A DNA stretch of 64,000 nt from Geodermatophilus amargosae (GTDB taxonomy: Bacteria > Actinomycetota > Actinomycetes > Mycobacteriales > Geodermatophilaceae), in the NCBI RefSeq assembly GCF_900116515.1, contig NZ_FPBA01000026.1, positions 1 to 64,000 of the forward strand, given 5' to 3'. Below the pieces are notes generated by a model, which searched no databases, had not been told where the DNA came from, and was given only the letters and a program-made list of their open reading frames with translations. How positions within the stretch are numbered: position 1 is the first letter of the stretch; every line of letters begins with the position of its first letter. Positions 34,360 to 42,373 of the stretch are shown in pieces. A program made the translations under genes and the position numbers.

Positions 34360-35469
34360 ATGCGCGTCCTGGTCGTCGCGTCCCCGCTGACCGGTCACGT
34401 CCTGCCGCTGGTCCCGCTCGCGCTGGCCCTGCGCCACGCCGGCGCCGAGGTGCTCGTGGCCACGGCCGGCGACGGGATCGCCAGCTGTCCGCCGGAGCTG
34501 TCCCCCACCGACGTCGCCCCCGGCCTGCGGCTGGGTCCGCTGTTCGGCCGGCTGATGCTGCGCCGGCCGCTGCTGGCCCGCCGCGAGATGGCCGGGCGGG
34601 GCGGGACGACGGGGGTCGGGCTGCTGTTCGGCACCCTCGGCGCCCGGATGGCCGACGGCGTCCTCGCCGCGGCCGAGGAGCACCGCCCCGACCTGGTCGT
34701 GCACGAGCCCCTGGCCCCGGCCGGCGCGGAGGCCGCCGCCCGCCGCGGGGTCCCGTCGGTGCTGGTGGAGGCCAACCTGTACGACGCCGGGGTGCTGCTG
34801 GCCGCCGCGCTGGGGACCTACCGTCCGGCCCGGGGGCTCGGCGAGCTGCCGCCGCCGGCGCGCGTGCTCACCTCGGCGCCGCCGAGCGTGGTCGGGACGC
34901 GGGCGGGGACGCCGGTGCGCTTCGTCCCGTGGACCCCGGACCGCCCCTTCGACACCGAGTTCACCCGCCCGGGCCCACGGCCGCGGGTGCTGGTCAGCCG
35001 CAGCACCGTGGCCTCCCCCGGCCCCGACCGGCTGATGCGCGACGTCGTCACGGCCGCGGCGGGCACCGACCTCGACGTCGTCCTGGTCCGCCCCGACCGC
35101 CGGGTCGCCCGCCGCCGGCTGCCGCCGCCGGTCCGGACGGCGGACTGGCTGCCGTTCCCGCAGGTGGTGCCGGCCGCCGCCGCCGTGGTGCACCACGGCG
35201 GCGCCGGCACCGTGCTCACCGCGCTGGCCGCCGGCGTGCCCCAGCTGGTGGTCCGCGGCGCCGGCGACCGCCGCACCAACGGCGACCTGGTCGCCATCCG
35301 TGGCGCCGGCGTGGCCGTGGACCCCGGCGGGATCACCGCCTCGCTGCTCGAGCGGCTGGTGGCCGACGCGGACGTGGCCGCGGCCGCCCGCGAGGTGGCC
35401 GCCGAGATCGCCGCGATGCCCCCGCCCGCCGACGTCGTCCCCGGCCTGCTGGAGCTCGCCGGGCGGTGA
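34360..35469 (+). CDS. GT1-family (UGT/MGT-like) glycosyltransferase
   Basis: A 369-residue GT-B enzyme. The N-terminal domain begins MRVLVVASPLTGHVLPLVPL, the acceptor-side signature of macrolide/sterol-type glycosyltransferases. The C-terminal donor domain carries a PSPG-like block with HHGGAGTVLTALAAGVPQLV near residue 280. The usual D-Q after the block appears as GAGDRRTNG, so the donor sugar is unclear. Enzymes of this group glycosylate natural products, flavonoids or lipids. No biosynthetic cluster surrounds it. Its stop is only 6 bp from the convergent F420 reductase stop. Confidence 0.82.
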   Translation: MRVLVVASPLTGHVLPLVPLALALRHAGAEVLVATAGDGIASCPPELSPTDVAPGLRLGPLFGRLMLRRPLLARREMAGRGGTTGVGLLFGTLGARMADGVLAAAEEHRPDLVVHEPLAPAGAEAAARRGVPSVLVEANLYDAGVLLAAALGTYRPARGLGELPPPARVLTSAPPSVVGTRAGTPVRFVPWTPDRPFDTEFTRPGPRPRVLVSRSTVASPGPDRLMRDVVTAAAGTDLDVVLVRPDRRVARRRLPPPVRTADWLPFPQVVPAAAAVVHHGGAGTVLTALAAGVPQLVVRGAGDRRTNGDLVAIRGAGVAVDPGGITASLLERLVADADVAAAAREVAAEIAAMPPPADVVPGLLELAGR

Positions 35470-35475
35470 CCGGCC

Positions 35476-36177
35476 TCAGACGTCGGTGACGCGGATGCCG
35501 GCGTGGGCCTTGTACCGGCGGTTGACCGACACGAGGTTGATGGTCAGCGCCTCGACCTGGCGGGCGTTGCGCAGCCGGCCGGCGTAGATGCCGCGCATCC
35601 CGGGCAGCCGCCCGGCCAGCGCCTGCACGGTGTCGGTGGCGGCGCGGACGTCGCCGACCACCATGACGTCGCCGTCGATGGTCGGCTGGGAGAGGTCCTC
35701 CAGCAGCCGGGCCGACAGGTGGTGGAACGCGCCGACGACGTCGGAGTCGGGGAGCAGCGCGGCCGCCTGCTGGGTGACGCTGCCCTCCTCCACGTCGAGC
35801 ACGTAGGCGCCGAGCTCGTCGAAGCCCATCGGCACCACGCAGTCGACGACGACCTTGCCGGCCAGCGGCGCGGCCAGCTCGGCCAGCGTCGCGGCGTGCC
35901 CGGCGTAGGGGACGGCGACGATCACCAGGTCGGCGGCACCGGAGACGTCGAGGTTCGACCCGCCCTGCACCGACACCTCACCGCCGGAGACGGTCGCGGC
36001 CCGCCCGGCCACCTCCTCGGCCACCTCACGGGCACGGTCGGCATCGCGGGACCCGAGCAGCACCCGCTGGCCGACGGCGGCCAGCCGGACGGCGAGGCCG
36101 CGCCCCTGGGGGCCGGTGCCGCCGAGCACCCCGACGACCAGGTCCTCGACCGGACGACTCTCCGCTGCGGTGGTCAC
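35476..36177 (-). CDS. NADPH-dependent F420 reductase
   Basis: A 233-residue protein with an N-terminal NADPH Rossmann motif VGVLGGTGPQGRGLAVRLAA, followed by LGSRDADRAREVAEEVAG (the Arg that selects NADPH), DLVIVAVPYAGHAATLAELA, and the Fno C-terminal block LSQPTIDGDVMVVGDVRAAT, INLVSVNRRYKAHAGIRVT. It transfers hydride between NADPH and coenzyme F420, supplying F420H2 for the many F420-dependent enzymes of actinobacteria. The GTG start at 36177 follows GGGAGGAGG. It is monocistronic or leads into nothing on this strand. Confidence 0.92.
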   Translation of the reverse strand: MTTAAESRPVEDLVVGVLGGTGPQGRGLAVRLAAVGQRVLLGSRDADRAREVAEEVAGRAATVSGGEVSVQGGSNLDVSGAADLVIVAVPYAGHAATLAELAAPLAGKVVVDCVVPMGFDELGAYVLDVEEGSVTQQAAALLPDSDVVGAFHHLSARLLEDLSQPTIDGDVMVVGDVRAATDTVQALAGRLPGMRGIYAGRLRNARQVEALTINLVSVNRRYKAHAGIRVTDV

Positions 36178-36250
36178 GCTGCCTCCTCCCGGGCACCGGC
36201 GGACCCGGTGCACCGGGCCCGATCATGCCGGGCGGATCAGGCGGGACCGG

Positions 36251-36433
36251 TCAGCGGCCCTCCCACTCCCGGTCCTCCTGGTCGAGCTGCTCGTTGCGCT
36301 CGGCCACCCCCTGCAGTGCGTTCTCGGCCTCCTCGCGGGTGTCGTAGGGGCCGAGGCGGTGCCGCTCGGCGCAGCCGTCACGGGTCTCCACGGTGTGGTG
36401 CTTCAGGCAGTAGAACCACGGTCCCTGCGCCAC
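36251..36433 (-). CDS. Small conserved actinobacterial SPOR-like protein
   Basis: A 60-residue protein: WFYCLKHHTVETRDGCAERH, then RLGPYDTREEAENALQGVAE and an acidic tail. The GPYxTxEEAExAL pattern is that of SPOR-like domains, and the CLKHHxVE...GC segment recurs in small actinobacterial proteins. Two Cys and two His could bind a metal (speculative). The GTG start has AGGAGG seven bases upstream, which supports a real gene despite its size. Function unknown. Confidence 0.75.
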   Translation of the reverse strand: MAQGPWFYCLKHHTVETRDGCAERHRLGPYDTREEAENALQGVAERNEQLDQEDREWEGR

Positions 36434-36578
36434 GGGCGCGCCTCCTGTCAGCCGGTCCCCGCCAGCGGGGACGCCTCGACCCCGCCATGCCCGGGGACGG
36501 CGCCTGACATGCTCCTCCGCTGTCCCCTGCCGCCGCTGCGCTGGGCGTACGTGCACGTCATCCACGCGGTCACGCGGC

Positions 36579-37049
36579 TCACTCCTCGACCATGACCTGG
36601 TCGTGCCGGGCGTAGAAGGCCGTCATCTCCTCCGGGCCGGGCCTGCGCCCGGAGCGCCGCATCTCGGCCGTCTCGGCGAAGAACTCCTCGCGGGCGATGC
36701 CGGGTGTGAACAGGATGAGGAACGACGCCGGCTCGTCGGAGTCGTTGCGGAAGCCGTGCACCCCGCGCTCGTGGGCGAGGGCGAAGTCGCCGGGCCGGTA
36801 CGGCTGCCAGCGCCCGCCGGCGTAGAGCGTCAGCTCGCCGGAGAGCACGTAGAAGGACTCGGAGAACGTCTGGTGGTGGTGCGGCGCCGCGCCCGGCGAC
36901 CTCGGGGTGAGCCAGTACTCGACCAGTCCGAAGCGCCCCGCGGTGACCGCGCCCGGCGCCACCATGCGCAGCGCCGCGGCCCCCGCCTCGGTGAGCGGGT
37001 GGTCGGCCAGGGTGCGGACATCGACGAGACCCGGCTCCGGGTACGACAT
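36579..37049 (-). CDS. Cupin-domain protein
   Basis: A 156-residue cupin. Motif 1 reads PHHHQTFSESFYVLSGELTL (His-His-Glu metal ligands) and motif 2 YRPGDFALAHERGVHGFRND. The C-terminus (FTPGIAREEFFAETAEMRRS) is a helical extension. Single-domain cupins of this kind may be dioxygenases, isomerases or sugar-binding sensors. The start MSYPEPGLVDVRTL is chosen because upstream codons are low complexity; the ribosome site is weak. It is divergent from the diguanylate cyclase. Confidence 0.82.
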   Translation of the reverse strand: MSYPEPGLVDVRTLADHPLTEAGAAALRMVAPGAVTAGRFGLVEYWLTPRSPGAAPHHHQTFSESFYVLSGELTLYAGGRWQPYRPGDFALAHERGVHGFRNDSDEPASFLILFTPGIAREEFFAETAEMRRSGRRPGPEEMTAFYARHDQVMVEE

Positions 37050-37136
37050 GCGGGCAGCCTGCCAGCGACGACGTCCCGTCGGGAGCCCCCGCGGACGACC
37101 GCGCACGACACCGCCCCCATAGGGCAAGCTGCGGCG

Positions 37137-38318
37137 GTGACCCCAGTCCGGCCACGCGTCGTCGACGAGCCGCCGTCCGGGACCGTCCTCGGGCCCGGTG
37201 GTCCCGAGAACCGGGTGGCCGCGCTCCTGCTCGCCGTCCTGCTCGTCACCGGCGGCCTCACGGGCCTGGTCAACCTGGCCCTCGACGGCGTCGTCCGCGA
37301 CGGCGTCGTGCGCACGACCTACGGCGTCACCATGGCCGCGTGCCTGCTGGCGGCCGTGCCGCTGGTGGTACGCCGCCGCGTCGGGGTGTGGCAGACCTTC
37401 GGCCTGGTGCTGCTCGGCGACCTCGTCTACGTCGTCGTCGCGCTGTGCATCGAGGACCCGGTCCGCTACGCGACGCCGCTGGTGCTGCTCTTCCCGTCGG
37501 TGGTGGCCGCCTGGTTCCTCGTCCCCTGGATGCTCGCCGTGCACATGGCGGTCACGCCGGTGGCCGTCGTGGTCGCGATGCAGCACAGCTACGACGGCGT
37601 GGGCGGGCTGGCGGTCCAGGCGGCCATCTCCGCGGGCATGCTCGACCTCGTCGCCGTGGGCGTGAGCCTGCTGCGCCGGCGTGAGCAGCGGCTGCTCGCG
37701 GCCACCGAGGCGCTCTCGCAGCACGACCCGCTCACCGGGCTGGCCAACCGCCGGTACCTGGTGGAGCAGGTCCCGCGCCTGTGGCGGCAGGCCCGCCGCG
37801 AGGGCCAGCGGGTCGCCGCGCTGGTCATCGACCTCGACCACTTCAAGCTGGTCAACGACCGGCACGGGCACGCCGCCGGGGACGCCGTCCTGCAGGCCGT
37901 CGCCGGTGTGCTGGCCGACACCGTGCGGCCCAGCGACGTCCTCGCCCGCCTCGGCGGGGAGGAGCTGGTGGTCCTCGGGCTGGTCGGCGACCCCGGCGAG
38001 GCGGCCCACCTCGCCGAGCGGCTGCGGCTCGCGGTGTGCGCCGCGCGCAGCGCGCACGGGCACGCGGTGACCGCCTCCATCGGCGTCGCCCTGACCCGCC
38101 CCGGCGACGGCGAGGACGCCGGCGGGGCGCTGTGGCGGCTGGTCGACCGGGCGGACGCGGCGATGTACGCGGCCAAGCAGGGCGGCCGCGACCGCGTGGC
38201 CACCTTCGCGCCTCCTCCGCCGCCCTCACCGCGCCGGGCCCCGGCCGCCGAGCTGCTGAACCCGCCGACCGTGCCCTGCCCGCGGCTGCCCGACGTCTCC
38301 CGGACCGAGTCAGGCTGA
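37137..38318 (+). CDS. Membrane-anchored diguanylate cyclase (GGDEF domain, variant GGEEL)
   Basis: A 393-residue protein. Five to six hydrophobic helices cover residues 25-180 (an MHYT/7TM-like anchor of no named family), then a GGDEF domain begins at HDPLTGLANRRYLVEQ. The metal-binding IDLDHFKLVND is near residue 235. The active-site loop is RLGGEELVVLG, so the fifth position is Leu where GGD/EEF has Phe. The inhibitory RxxD site upstream is not evident. Residues needed for catalysis (GGEE) are kept, so activity is plausible. A Pro-rich tail follows residue 360. The GTG start at 37137 follows a GC-rich spacer. Confidence 0.85.
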   Translation: MTPVRPRVVDEPPSGTVLGPGGPENRVAALLLAVLLVTGGLTGLVNLALDGVVRDGVVRTTYGVTMAACLLAAVPLVVRRRVGVWQTFGLVLLGDLVYVVVALCIEDPVRYATPLVLLFPSVVAAWFLVPWMLAVHMAVTPVAVVVAMQHSYDGVGGLAVQAAISAGMLDLVAVGVSLLRRREQRLLAATEALSQHDPLTGLANRRYLVEQVPRLWRQARREGQRVAALVIDLDHFKLVNDRHGHAAGDAVLQAVAGVLADTVRPSDVLARLGGEELVVLGLVGDPGEAAHLAERLRLAVCAARSAHGHAVTASIGVALTRPGDGEDAGGALWRLVDRADAAMYAAKQGGRDRVATFAPPPPPSPRRAPAAELLNPPTVPCPRLPDVSRTESG

Positions 38319-38376
38319 CGGCTGACCGGCTGCTCTTCAGCGGGTGGCGGCGGCGGTTCTCTGCTTCCCTGTCCCC

Positions 38377-39711
38377 ATGACGCTGGTCGTCCCCGACCCG
38401 ACGCGGACGGTGCCCCTGCCGCTGCGTGAGCAGGCCGACGTCCGCGACCGGTGGCTGACCCAGCGCCTGCTCGACCTGCTGCCCGGCCTCATGGACCGCG
38501 CCGGCATCGACCTGTGGCTGGTCGTCGGCCGCGAGGGCAGCGAGGACCCGGTCCTGCCCACCCTGCTGCCGGCGACCTGGCTGTCGGCCCGCCGGCTCGT
38601 CGTCCTGGTCCTGCACCGCAGCGACGACGGCGTCACACCGGTCGCGGTCTCCCGCTACCCGGTGGGCCAGTACCTGCCCGGCTGGTCCCCCGAGGACGAC
38701 GGCACGGAGGACGGCGGGGACGCTGACGGGGACGAGCGCGCCCTGTGGGCAGCGGTGCGGCGGATCGTGACCCAGGCCGACCCGCGCCGGATCGGCATCG
38801 ACGTCTCCGCCGGGTGCCCGCTGGCCGACGGGCTGTCGGTGGCCGAGCACCGGCTGCTCGCCGGGGCGCTGGGCGACCTCGCCGACCGACTGGTGTCCGC
38901 CGAGGACCTCGTCGTCGGCTGGCTGGAGACGCGGCTGCCCGAGGAAGTGGCCGCGCTCGACGCCCTGGCCCGGCTCACCGACCGGGTGCTGGCCGAGGTC
39001 CTCTCCCCCGCGGCGCTCGTCCCGGGCCTGACCACCGCCGCGGACCTGGCGTGGGCGGTGCACGAGCGCCTGGCCGACCTCGGCACCCCGCCGTGGTTCC
39101 ACCCCGGGGTGACCGTGCAGCGCGCCGGCGTGCCGCTGCGACCGGACTCCGGGGTCGACCTGCCCGCCGTGCCGCAGGACGCCGTCCTGGAGCCCGGCGA
39201 CCTGGTCACCTGCGACGCCGGCCTCTCCAGCCTGGGCCTGGCCACCGACCTGCAGCGCAGCGCCTACCTGCTGCGCCCCGGGGAGGACGCCGCCCCGGCC
39301 GGCCTGCGGCAGGCGTGGGCCGCCAGCCGCCGCGCGCAGGAGCTGACCGCGGCCGCGCTGGTGCCGGGCCGCACCGGCAACGAGGTGCTCGCCGACGCCC
39401 GGGCCGCCACCGCGGCCGAGGGCCTGCCCACCGACGTCTACTCCCACCCGGTCGGCGTGCACGGGCACGGCGCCGGGCCGGCGATCGGCCGGTGGGACGA
39501 CCAGCGCGGCGTCCCCGGCGACGGCGACCGCGTGCTGCACCCGGGCACCGTCTTCGCCGTGGAGCTCGCCGTCCGCGTGCCGGTGCCCGAGTGGGACGGC
39601 CAGTGCCTGCGGCTGGCGCTCGAGGAGCAGGTCGTCCTCACCCGCACCGGGACGGCGCCGCTCGGCCGGCCGCAGCGCGAGCTCTGGACCGTCCCGGCCG
39701 ATCAGCCCTGA
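38377..39711 (+). CDS. M24-family metallopeptidase (creatinase/Xaa-Pro aminopeptidase-like)
   Basis: A 444-residue protein with a creatinase N-terminal domain (residues about 20-190) and a pita-bread M24 domain. Metal ligands are visible in LVTCDAGLSSLGLATDLQRS (two Asp) and SHPVGVHGHGAGPAIGRWDD (His), with later Glu in FAVELAVRVP and LRLALEEQVVL. The domain order and length fit Xaa-Pro aminopeptidases and related amidinohydrolases; the exact substrate is unclear. The ATG at 38377 has no ribosome site; the frame extends a little further upstream. Its 3' end overlaps the convergent ChaB gene by 10 bp. Confidence 0.8.
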   Translation: MTLVVPDPTRTVPLPLREQADVRDRWLTQRLLDLLPGLMDRAGIDLWLVVGREGSEDPVLPTLLPATWLSARRLVVLVLHRSDDGVTPVAVSRYPVGQYLPGWSPEDDGTEDGGDADGDERALWAAVRRIVTQADPRRIGIDVSAGCPLADGLSVAEHRLLAGALGDLADRLVSAEDLVVGWLETRLPEEVAALDALARLTDRVLAEVLSPAALVPGLTTAADLAWAVHERLADLGTPPWFHPGVTVQRAGVPLRPDSGVDLPAVPQDAVLEPGDLVTCDAGLSSLGLATDLQRSAYLLRPGEDAAPAGLRQAWAASRRAQELTAAALVPGRTGNEVLADARAATAAEGLPTDVYSHPVGVHGHGAGPAIGRWDDQRGVPGDGDRVLHPGTVFAVELAVRVPVPEWDGQCLRLALEEQVVLTRTGTAPLGRPQRELWTVPADQP

Positions 39712-40127
39712 CGGGCCTTCGCCGTCGCCCTGTCGTTGGCCTTCTGGATGGCGTCGACCAGCTCGTCCTTGGTCATCGACGAGCGGCCTTGCACGTCCAG
39801 GCGCTTCGCCACGTCCATCAGGTGCTCCTTGGTGGCGTTGGCGTCGACGCCACCCTTGGTCTCCCGGTCCGTGTCCGCGCCGCCCTCGGCCTGCGCGTCG
39901 GAGGGGCCGTTGTGCTCCTTCGGCTCCCAGTGGTCGCCGACCTTCTCGTGGGTGTGCTTGACCGCCGCCCACGCCACCCGGTTGGCCCGCTGCTCGTCGC
40001 CGTCGTACCCCTCGACGGCGGAGTCGTGGGCCTTGGCGAACGTGCGCTGCGCCTTCTCGTCCGAACGCCGCAGCGTGCTGGGGATCTCCTCGGGCTCGGC
40101 GTCGCCGCCCTTCGTCGTCTTGGCCAT
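39702..40127 (-). CDS. ChaB-family protein with C-terminal Rho_N-like domain
   Basis: A 141-residue protein. Residues 14-70 are a ChaB domain (IPSTLRRSDEKAQRTFAKAH, then WAAVKHTHEKVGDHWEPKEH). An acidic linker follows, and residues 100-138 look like a Rho N-terminal/SAP-type helical domain (TKEHLMDVAKRLDVQGRSSM, TKDELVDAIQK). ChaB is a small cation-transport-associated or stress protein of unknown mechanism; ChaB-Rho_N fusions are common in actinobacteria. The ATG start is 9 bp after the thioesterase stop. It is the last gene of the stress operon starting at 42220. Confidence 0.85.
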   Translation of the reverse strand: MAKTTKGGDAEPEEIPSTLRRSDEKAQRTFAKAHDSAVEGYDGDEQRANRVAWAAVKHTHEKVGDHWEPKEHNGPSDAQAEGGADTDRETKGGVDANATKEHLMDVAKRLDVQGRSSMTKDELVDAIQKANDRATAKARQG

Positions 40128-40136
40128 GCCGCTCCC

Positions 40137-40577
40137 CTACCCGGCGGCCCCGTCGGCGATGCTGCCGGCGACCCCGCCGTCGCCCGGTCGGTCGACCAGC
40201 CAGCGCGACCAGTGCGCGCGCTGGTCGTCGGTCAGCGGCACCGACGCGTCGGCGGCGTAGTCGAAGGCGACCAGGACCATGTCCGCGCGCAGGGCCACCT
40301 CGCCGTCCTGGGTGAGTTCCTGGCGCATGCCGATGGAGCTGCGGCCCAGCCGGGTGATCGAGGTGGCGACCGTCAGGTGCTCACCGACCCGGTAGTGCAC
40401 CTGGCGGAGGTAGTCGATCTCCAGCCGGGCGAGGATGATCCCCGCGCCCGGCGTGGAGTCGACCATCGACAGCCGTGCGTCCTCGAGCAGCCCGAGCACG
40501 CGGGCGTGGTTGACGTGCCCGAAGACGTCGGTGTCGGACCAGCGGAGCTGGACCGGGTGCTCGTGCAGCCCGCTCAG
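40137..40577 (-). CDS. Acyl-CoA thioesterase, 4HBT hot-dog family (apparent CTG start)
   Basis: A hot-dog thioesterase: LRWSDTDVFGHVNHARVLGL (Asp/His active-site helix), LARLEIDYLRQVHYRVGEHL, TSITRLGRSSIGMRQELTQD. If translation starts at the CTG at 40577 the product is 146 residues, the family norm. No ATG, GTG or TTG lies in frame upstream of the conserved N-terminus; the first GTG (40499) would remove the active-site Asp. The CTG overlaps the stop of the preceding gene as CTGA, just like the ATGA/GTGA couplings elsewhere, so a coupled CTG start is likely. Loss of the true start by mutation is the alternative. Confidence 0.75.
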   Translation of the reverse strand: MSGLHEHPVQLRWSDTDVFGHVNHARVLGLLEDARLSMVDSTPGAGIILARLEIDYLRQVHYRVGEHLTVATSITRLGRSSIGMRQELTQDGEVALRADMVLVAFDYAADASVPLTDDQRAHWSRWLVDRPGDGGVAGSIADGAAG

Positions 40578-40804
40578 GGCAGGTCCGCCGTCTCGGCGGA
40601 CTGGCGGTGCGCGCCCTGGGCGTCGTCCGGGTCGGCGTGCACGGTGCGCTCCTCCGACTCGGCCAGGATGATCTCGGCGGCGACCTCCTCCATGCCGCTG
40701 CCCTTCATCCCCGCCTCCTCGGGGAGCAGGTCGGCGCGCGTCTCGATGTTGTGCTCGGTGACGTTGGCCAGGGCCTCGGGGCTCGGCTCCTTCTGCGTGA
40801 CCAC
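40574..40804 (-). CDS. Small acidic hypothetical protein
   Basis: A 76-residue protein, highly acidic: NVTEHNIETRADLLPEEAGM, EEVAAEIILAESEERTVHAD. The TRADLLPEE and AEIILAESEERT segments recur in short actinobacterial proteins, but I know of no function. A GTG start with GAGGAGG five bases upstream supports it. It is third in the stress operon, 10 bp after the DUF2795 gene, and its stop overlaps the thioesterase start. Confidence 0.65.
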   Translation of the reverse strand: MVTQKEPSPEALANVTEHNIETRADLLPEEAGMKGSGMEEVAAEIILAESEERTVHADPDDAQGAHRQSAETADLP

Positions 40805-40814
40805 GGGGTCCTCC

Positions 40815-41072
40815 TCAGAACCGGTGCTGCTCGGTGCCGATGCCCAGCTCCCGGGCGACGTCCTGCACGTTCTCGAACTGCCGGCCCGACGGCAGCCGGC
40901 GCAGGTCCGACAGGACACGGTCGGGAGCGTTCGACTCCTCGGCGCGGGCGACCAGGGTGTCGCGGTCGGCCGGCCAGACCTCCTTGCCGAGCGTCTCGGC
41001 GATCGCCGCGCGACGGTCGAGGTCGGCCGGGCTGGTCCCGGCGGGGGTGCCCTCCTGGTGGGGGTCGGTCAT
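40815..41072 (-). CDS. DUF2795 domain protein
   Basis: An 85-residue protein. The second half has the DUF2795 pattern, RDTLVARAEESNAPDRVLSD, LRRLPSGRQFENVQDVAREL, a small helical fold of unknown role found in actinobacterial stress-regulated genes. GGAGG lies eight to nine bases before the ATG. It lies 14 bp after the baeRF gene. Confidence 0.78.
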   Translation of the reverse strand: MTDPHQEGTPAGTSPADLDRRAAIAETLGKEVWPADRDTLVARAEESNAPDRVLSDLRRLPSGRQFENVQDVARELGIGTEQHRF

Positions 41073-41086
41073 GGCTGCTGCCTCCG

Positions 41087-42220
41087 TCACTGTGGGGTGG
41101 GCGTGGACTCGTCGGTGTAGCGGAGGATCGCCGCCACGGGGATGTCGCCCGGCATGGCCGCGCGCGGCACGACGACGAGGCCGGCGGTGCTGGCCACCGC
41201 GGCCGCCAGCAGCGCGCTGTCGGCCGGCACCGAGTGCACCTCCTGGACACCGAGGGCGTCCATGTCGGCCTGGTCGACGCCGAGCTCGAGCGGCGAGGCG
41301 CCCACGAGCAGCTGCTCGTCGTCGGCGGGGTCGGCGAGCACGAGCGTCTCCACCTGGGCCTTGCGCAGGGCCTCCACCACGTTCGCGGTGCCGGTCACGG
41401 CCAGGCCGTGGGCACCGGCGGAGCTGATCTTCTCGACGGTCTCGGCCTCGTCGCGGGCCTCGTGCTCGGCGACCAGCTCGGCGGCCTTGCGCTCCACGGG
41501 CTCGCGGTCGGCGCCGGCGGCGCGGCCGCCCTCGTCGATGGACACGATCAGGTCCGACCACAGCCCGCTGGCGCGGTCGGTGAGGATCTGCCGCGCACGC
41601 ATGTCCCCGGCCAGCAGCACGAAGCGGGGGTGCACCCGGCGCACGACCGAGGCGATGTGCTCGGCGACGTCGTCGGCGTTGTGCACCCACTTGTTCTCGG
41701 CGTTGTGCTGGTACCGGTGGTGCGCCCAGCCGCCACCCTGGATCTTGCGGATCTGGAAGCTGTCGCCCTCCACCGTCTCCTCCTCGTCGGCGTGGCCGGG
41801 GAGGTGGGCGAGGGTGAGGTCGGCACCGACGCGGTCGGTGAGGACGACGACGTGCGGCACGCGCCCGGGCAGCGCGCGCAGCACCGGCAGCAGGTGCGGC
41901 CGCGGCGACCACTCGGCGAGCTCCTGGCGCGGGACGTCGGCGAGGGCCTGGTCGAGGACGACCGTGCCGTCGGCGGCGGCGACGACCGCACGGCCGCGGA
42001 TGGTGCCTGCCTCACCGCCGTCGTTGCCCTCGAGCAGCCGGCTGCGCACCGCCTCGACGACGGCCGACGGCGCACCCTGCTCGGTGAGCTTGTCGGCGAC
42101 CGCGCGGACACGGAGGTCGAGCTCGGTGTCGGCGTTCTCGGTGTTGTGCGTGACGTCGGCCGTCACGGTGGCGAAGGGGCCGTCGGCCTCGAAGACCGGT
42201 GCCAGGAACGACACGTCCAT
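41087..42220 (-). CDS. baeRF-family (Rv2629-like) archaeo-eukaryotic release-factor homologue
   Basis: A 377-residue protein of the bacterial aeRF1-like group typified by hypoxia-induced Rv2629. Features: the N-terminal MDVSFLAPVFEADGPFATVT, THNTENADTELDLRVRAVAD; a central domain with FQIRKIQGGGWAHHRYQHNA, ENKWVHNADDVAEHIASVV; RFVLLAGDMRARQIL; and a C-terminal eL30-like region ending TAGLVVVPRAAMPGDIPVAA. Such proteins are thought to act on stalled or hibernating ribosomes; direct evidence is thin. It is the first gene of a five-gene operon, preceded by a sigmaB/F-like promoter. Confidence 0.75.
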   Translation of the reverse strand: MDVSFLAPVFEADGPFATVTADVTHNTENADTELDLRVRAVADKLTEQGAPSAVVEAVRSRLLEGNDGGEAGTIRGRAVVAAADGTVVLDQALADVPRQELAEWSPRPHLLPVLRALPGRVPHVVVLTDRVGADLTLAHLPGHADEEETVEGDSFQIRKIQGGGWAHHRYQHNAENKWVHNADDVAEHIASVVRRVHPRFVLLAGDMRARQILTDRASGLWSDLIVSIDEGGRAAGADREPVERKAAELVAEHEARDEAETVEKISSAGAHGLAVTGTANVVEALRKAQVETLVLADPADDEQLLVGASPLELGVDQADMDALGVQEVHSVPADSALLAAAVASTAGLVVVPRAAMPGDIPVAAILRYTDESTPTPQ

Positions 42221-42310
42221 GGGGTGGGGACCACTTCCTCGGTGCTCATGGGGACGGTGCTGGTCGGTGTGCGGGACGGCGTCCGCGGCGGGACGCGCAC
42301 TGCTCGCCGC

Positions 42311-42337
42311 CTACCCACCGACCCGACCGCCACACAC
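42311..42337 (-). promoter_or_regulatory. SigmaB/SigmaF-like promoter of the stress operon
   Basis: On the minus strand a GTGTG -35-like element (42333-42337 or 42331-42335) and GGGTAG -10 (42311-42316) are spaced 14-16 bp. This matches the GNNT-N14-16-GGGTA pattern of actinobacterial sigmaB/F promoters. It leaves a leader of about 85 nt before the baeRF gene. Confidence 0.55.
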
Positions 42338-42338
42338 C

Positions 42339-42364
42339 GTGTCGGATCCGGGAGGGGCGGGTAG
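42339..42364 (+). promoter_or_regulatory. SigmaB/SigmaF-like promoter of the DUF8129-like gene
   Basis: GTGTC (42339-42343), a 15-bp spacer and GGGTAG (42359-42364) fit the sigmaB/F consensus. The ATG of the gene is only 9 bp after the -10, so the transcript should be nearly leaderless. The two promoters face away from each other and produce the inverted repeat GCCTACCC...GGGTAGGC. Confidence 0.55.
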
Positions 42365-42373
42365 GCGGTCGCC

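Noticed and set aside
34360..35469. Glycosyltransferase as part of a natural-product cluster
   Set aside because: No polyketide, peptide or terpene synthase genes are within the window.
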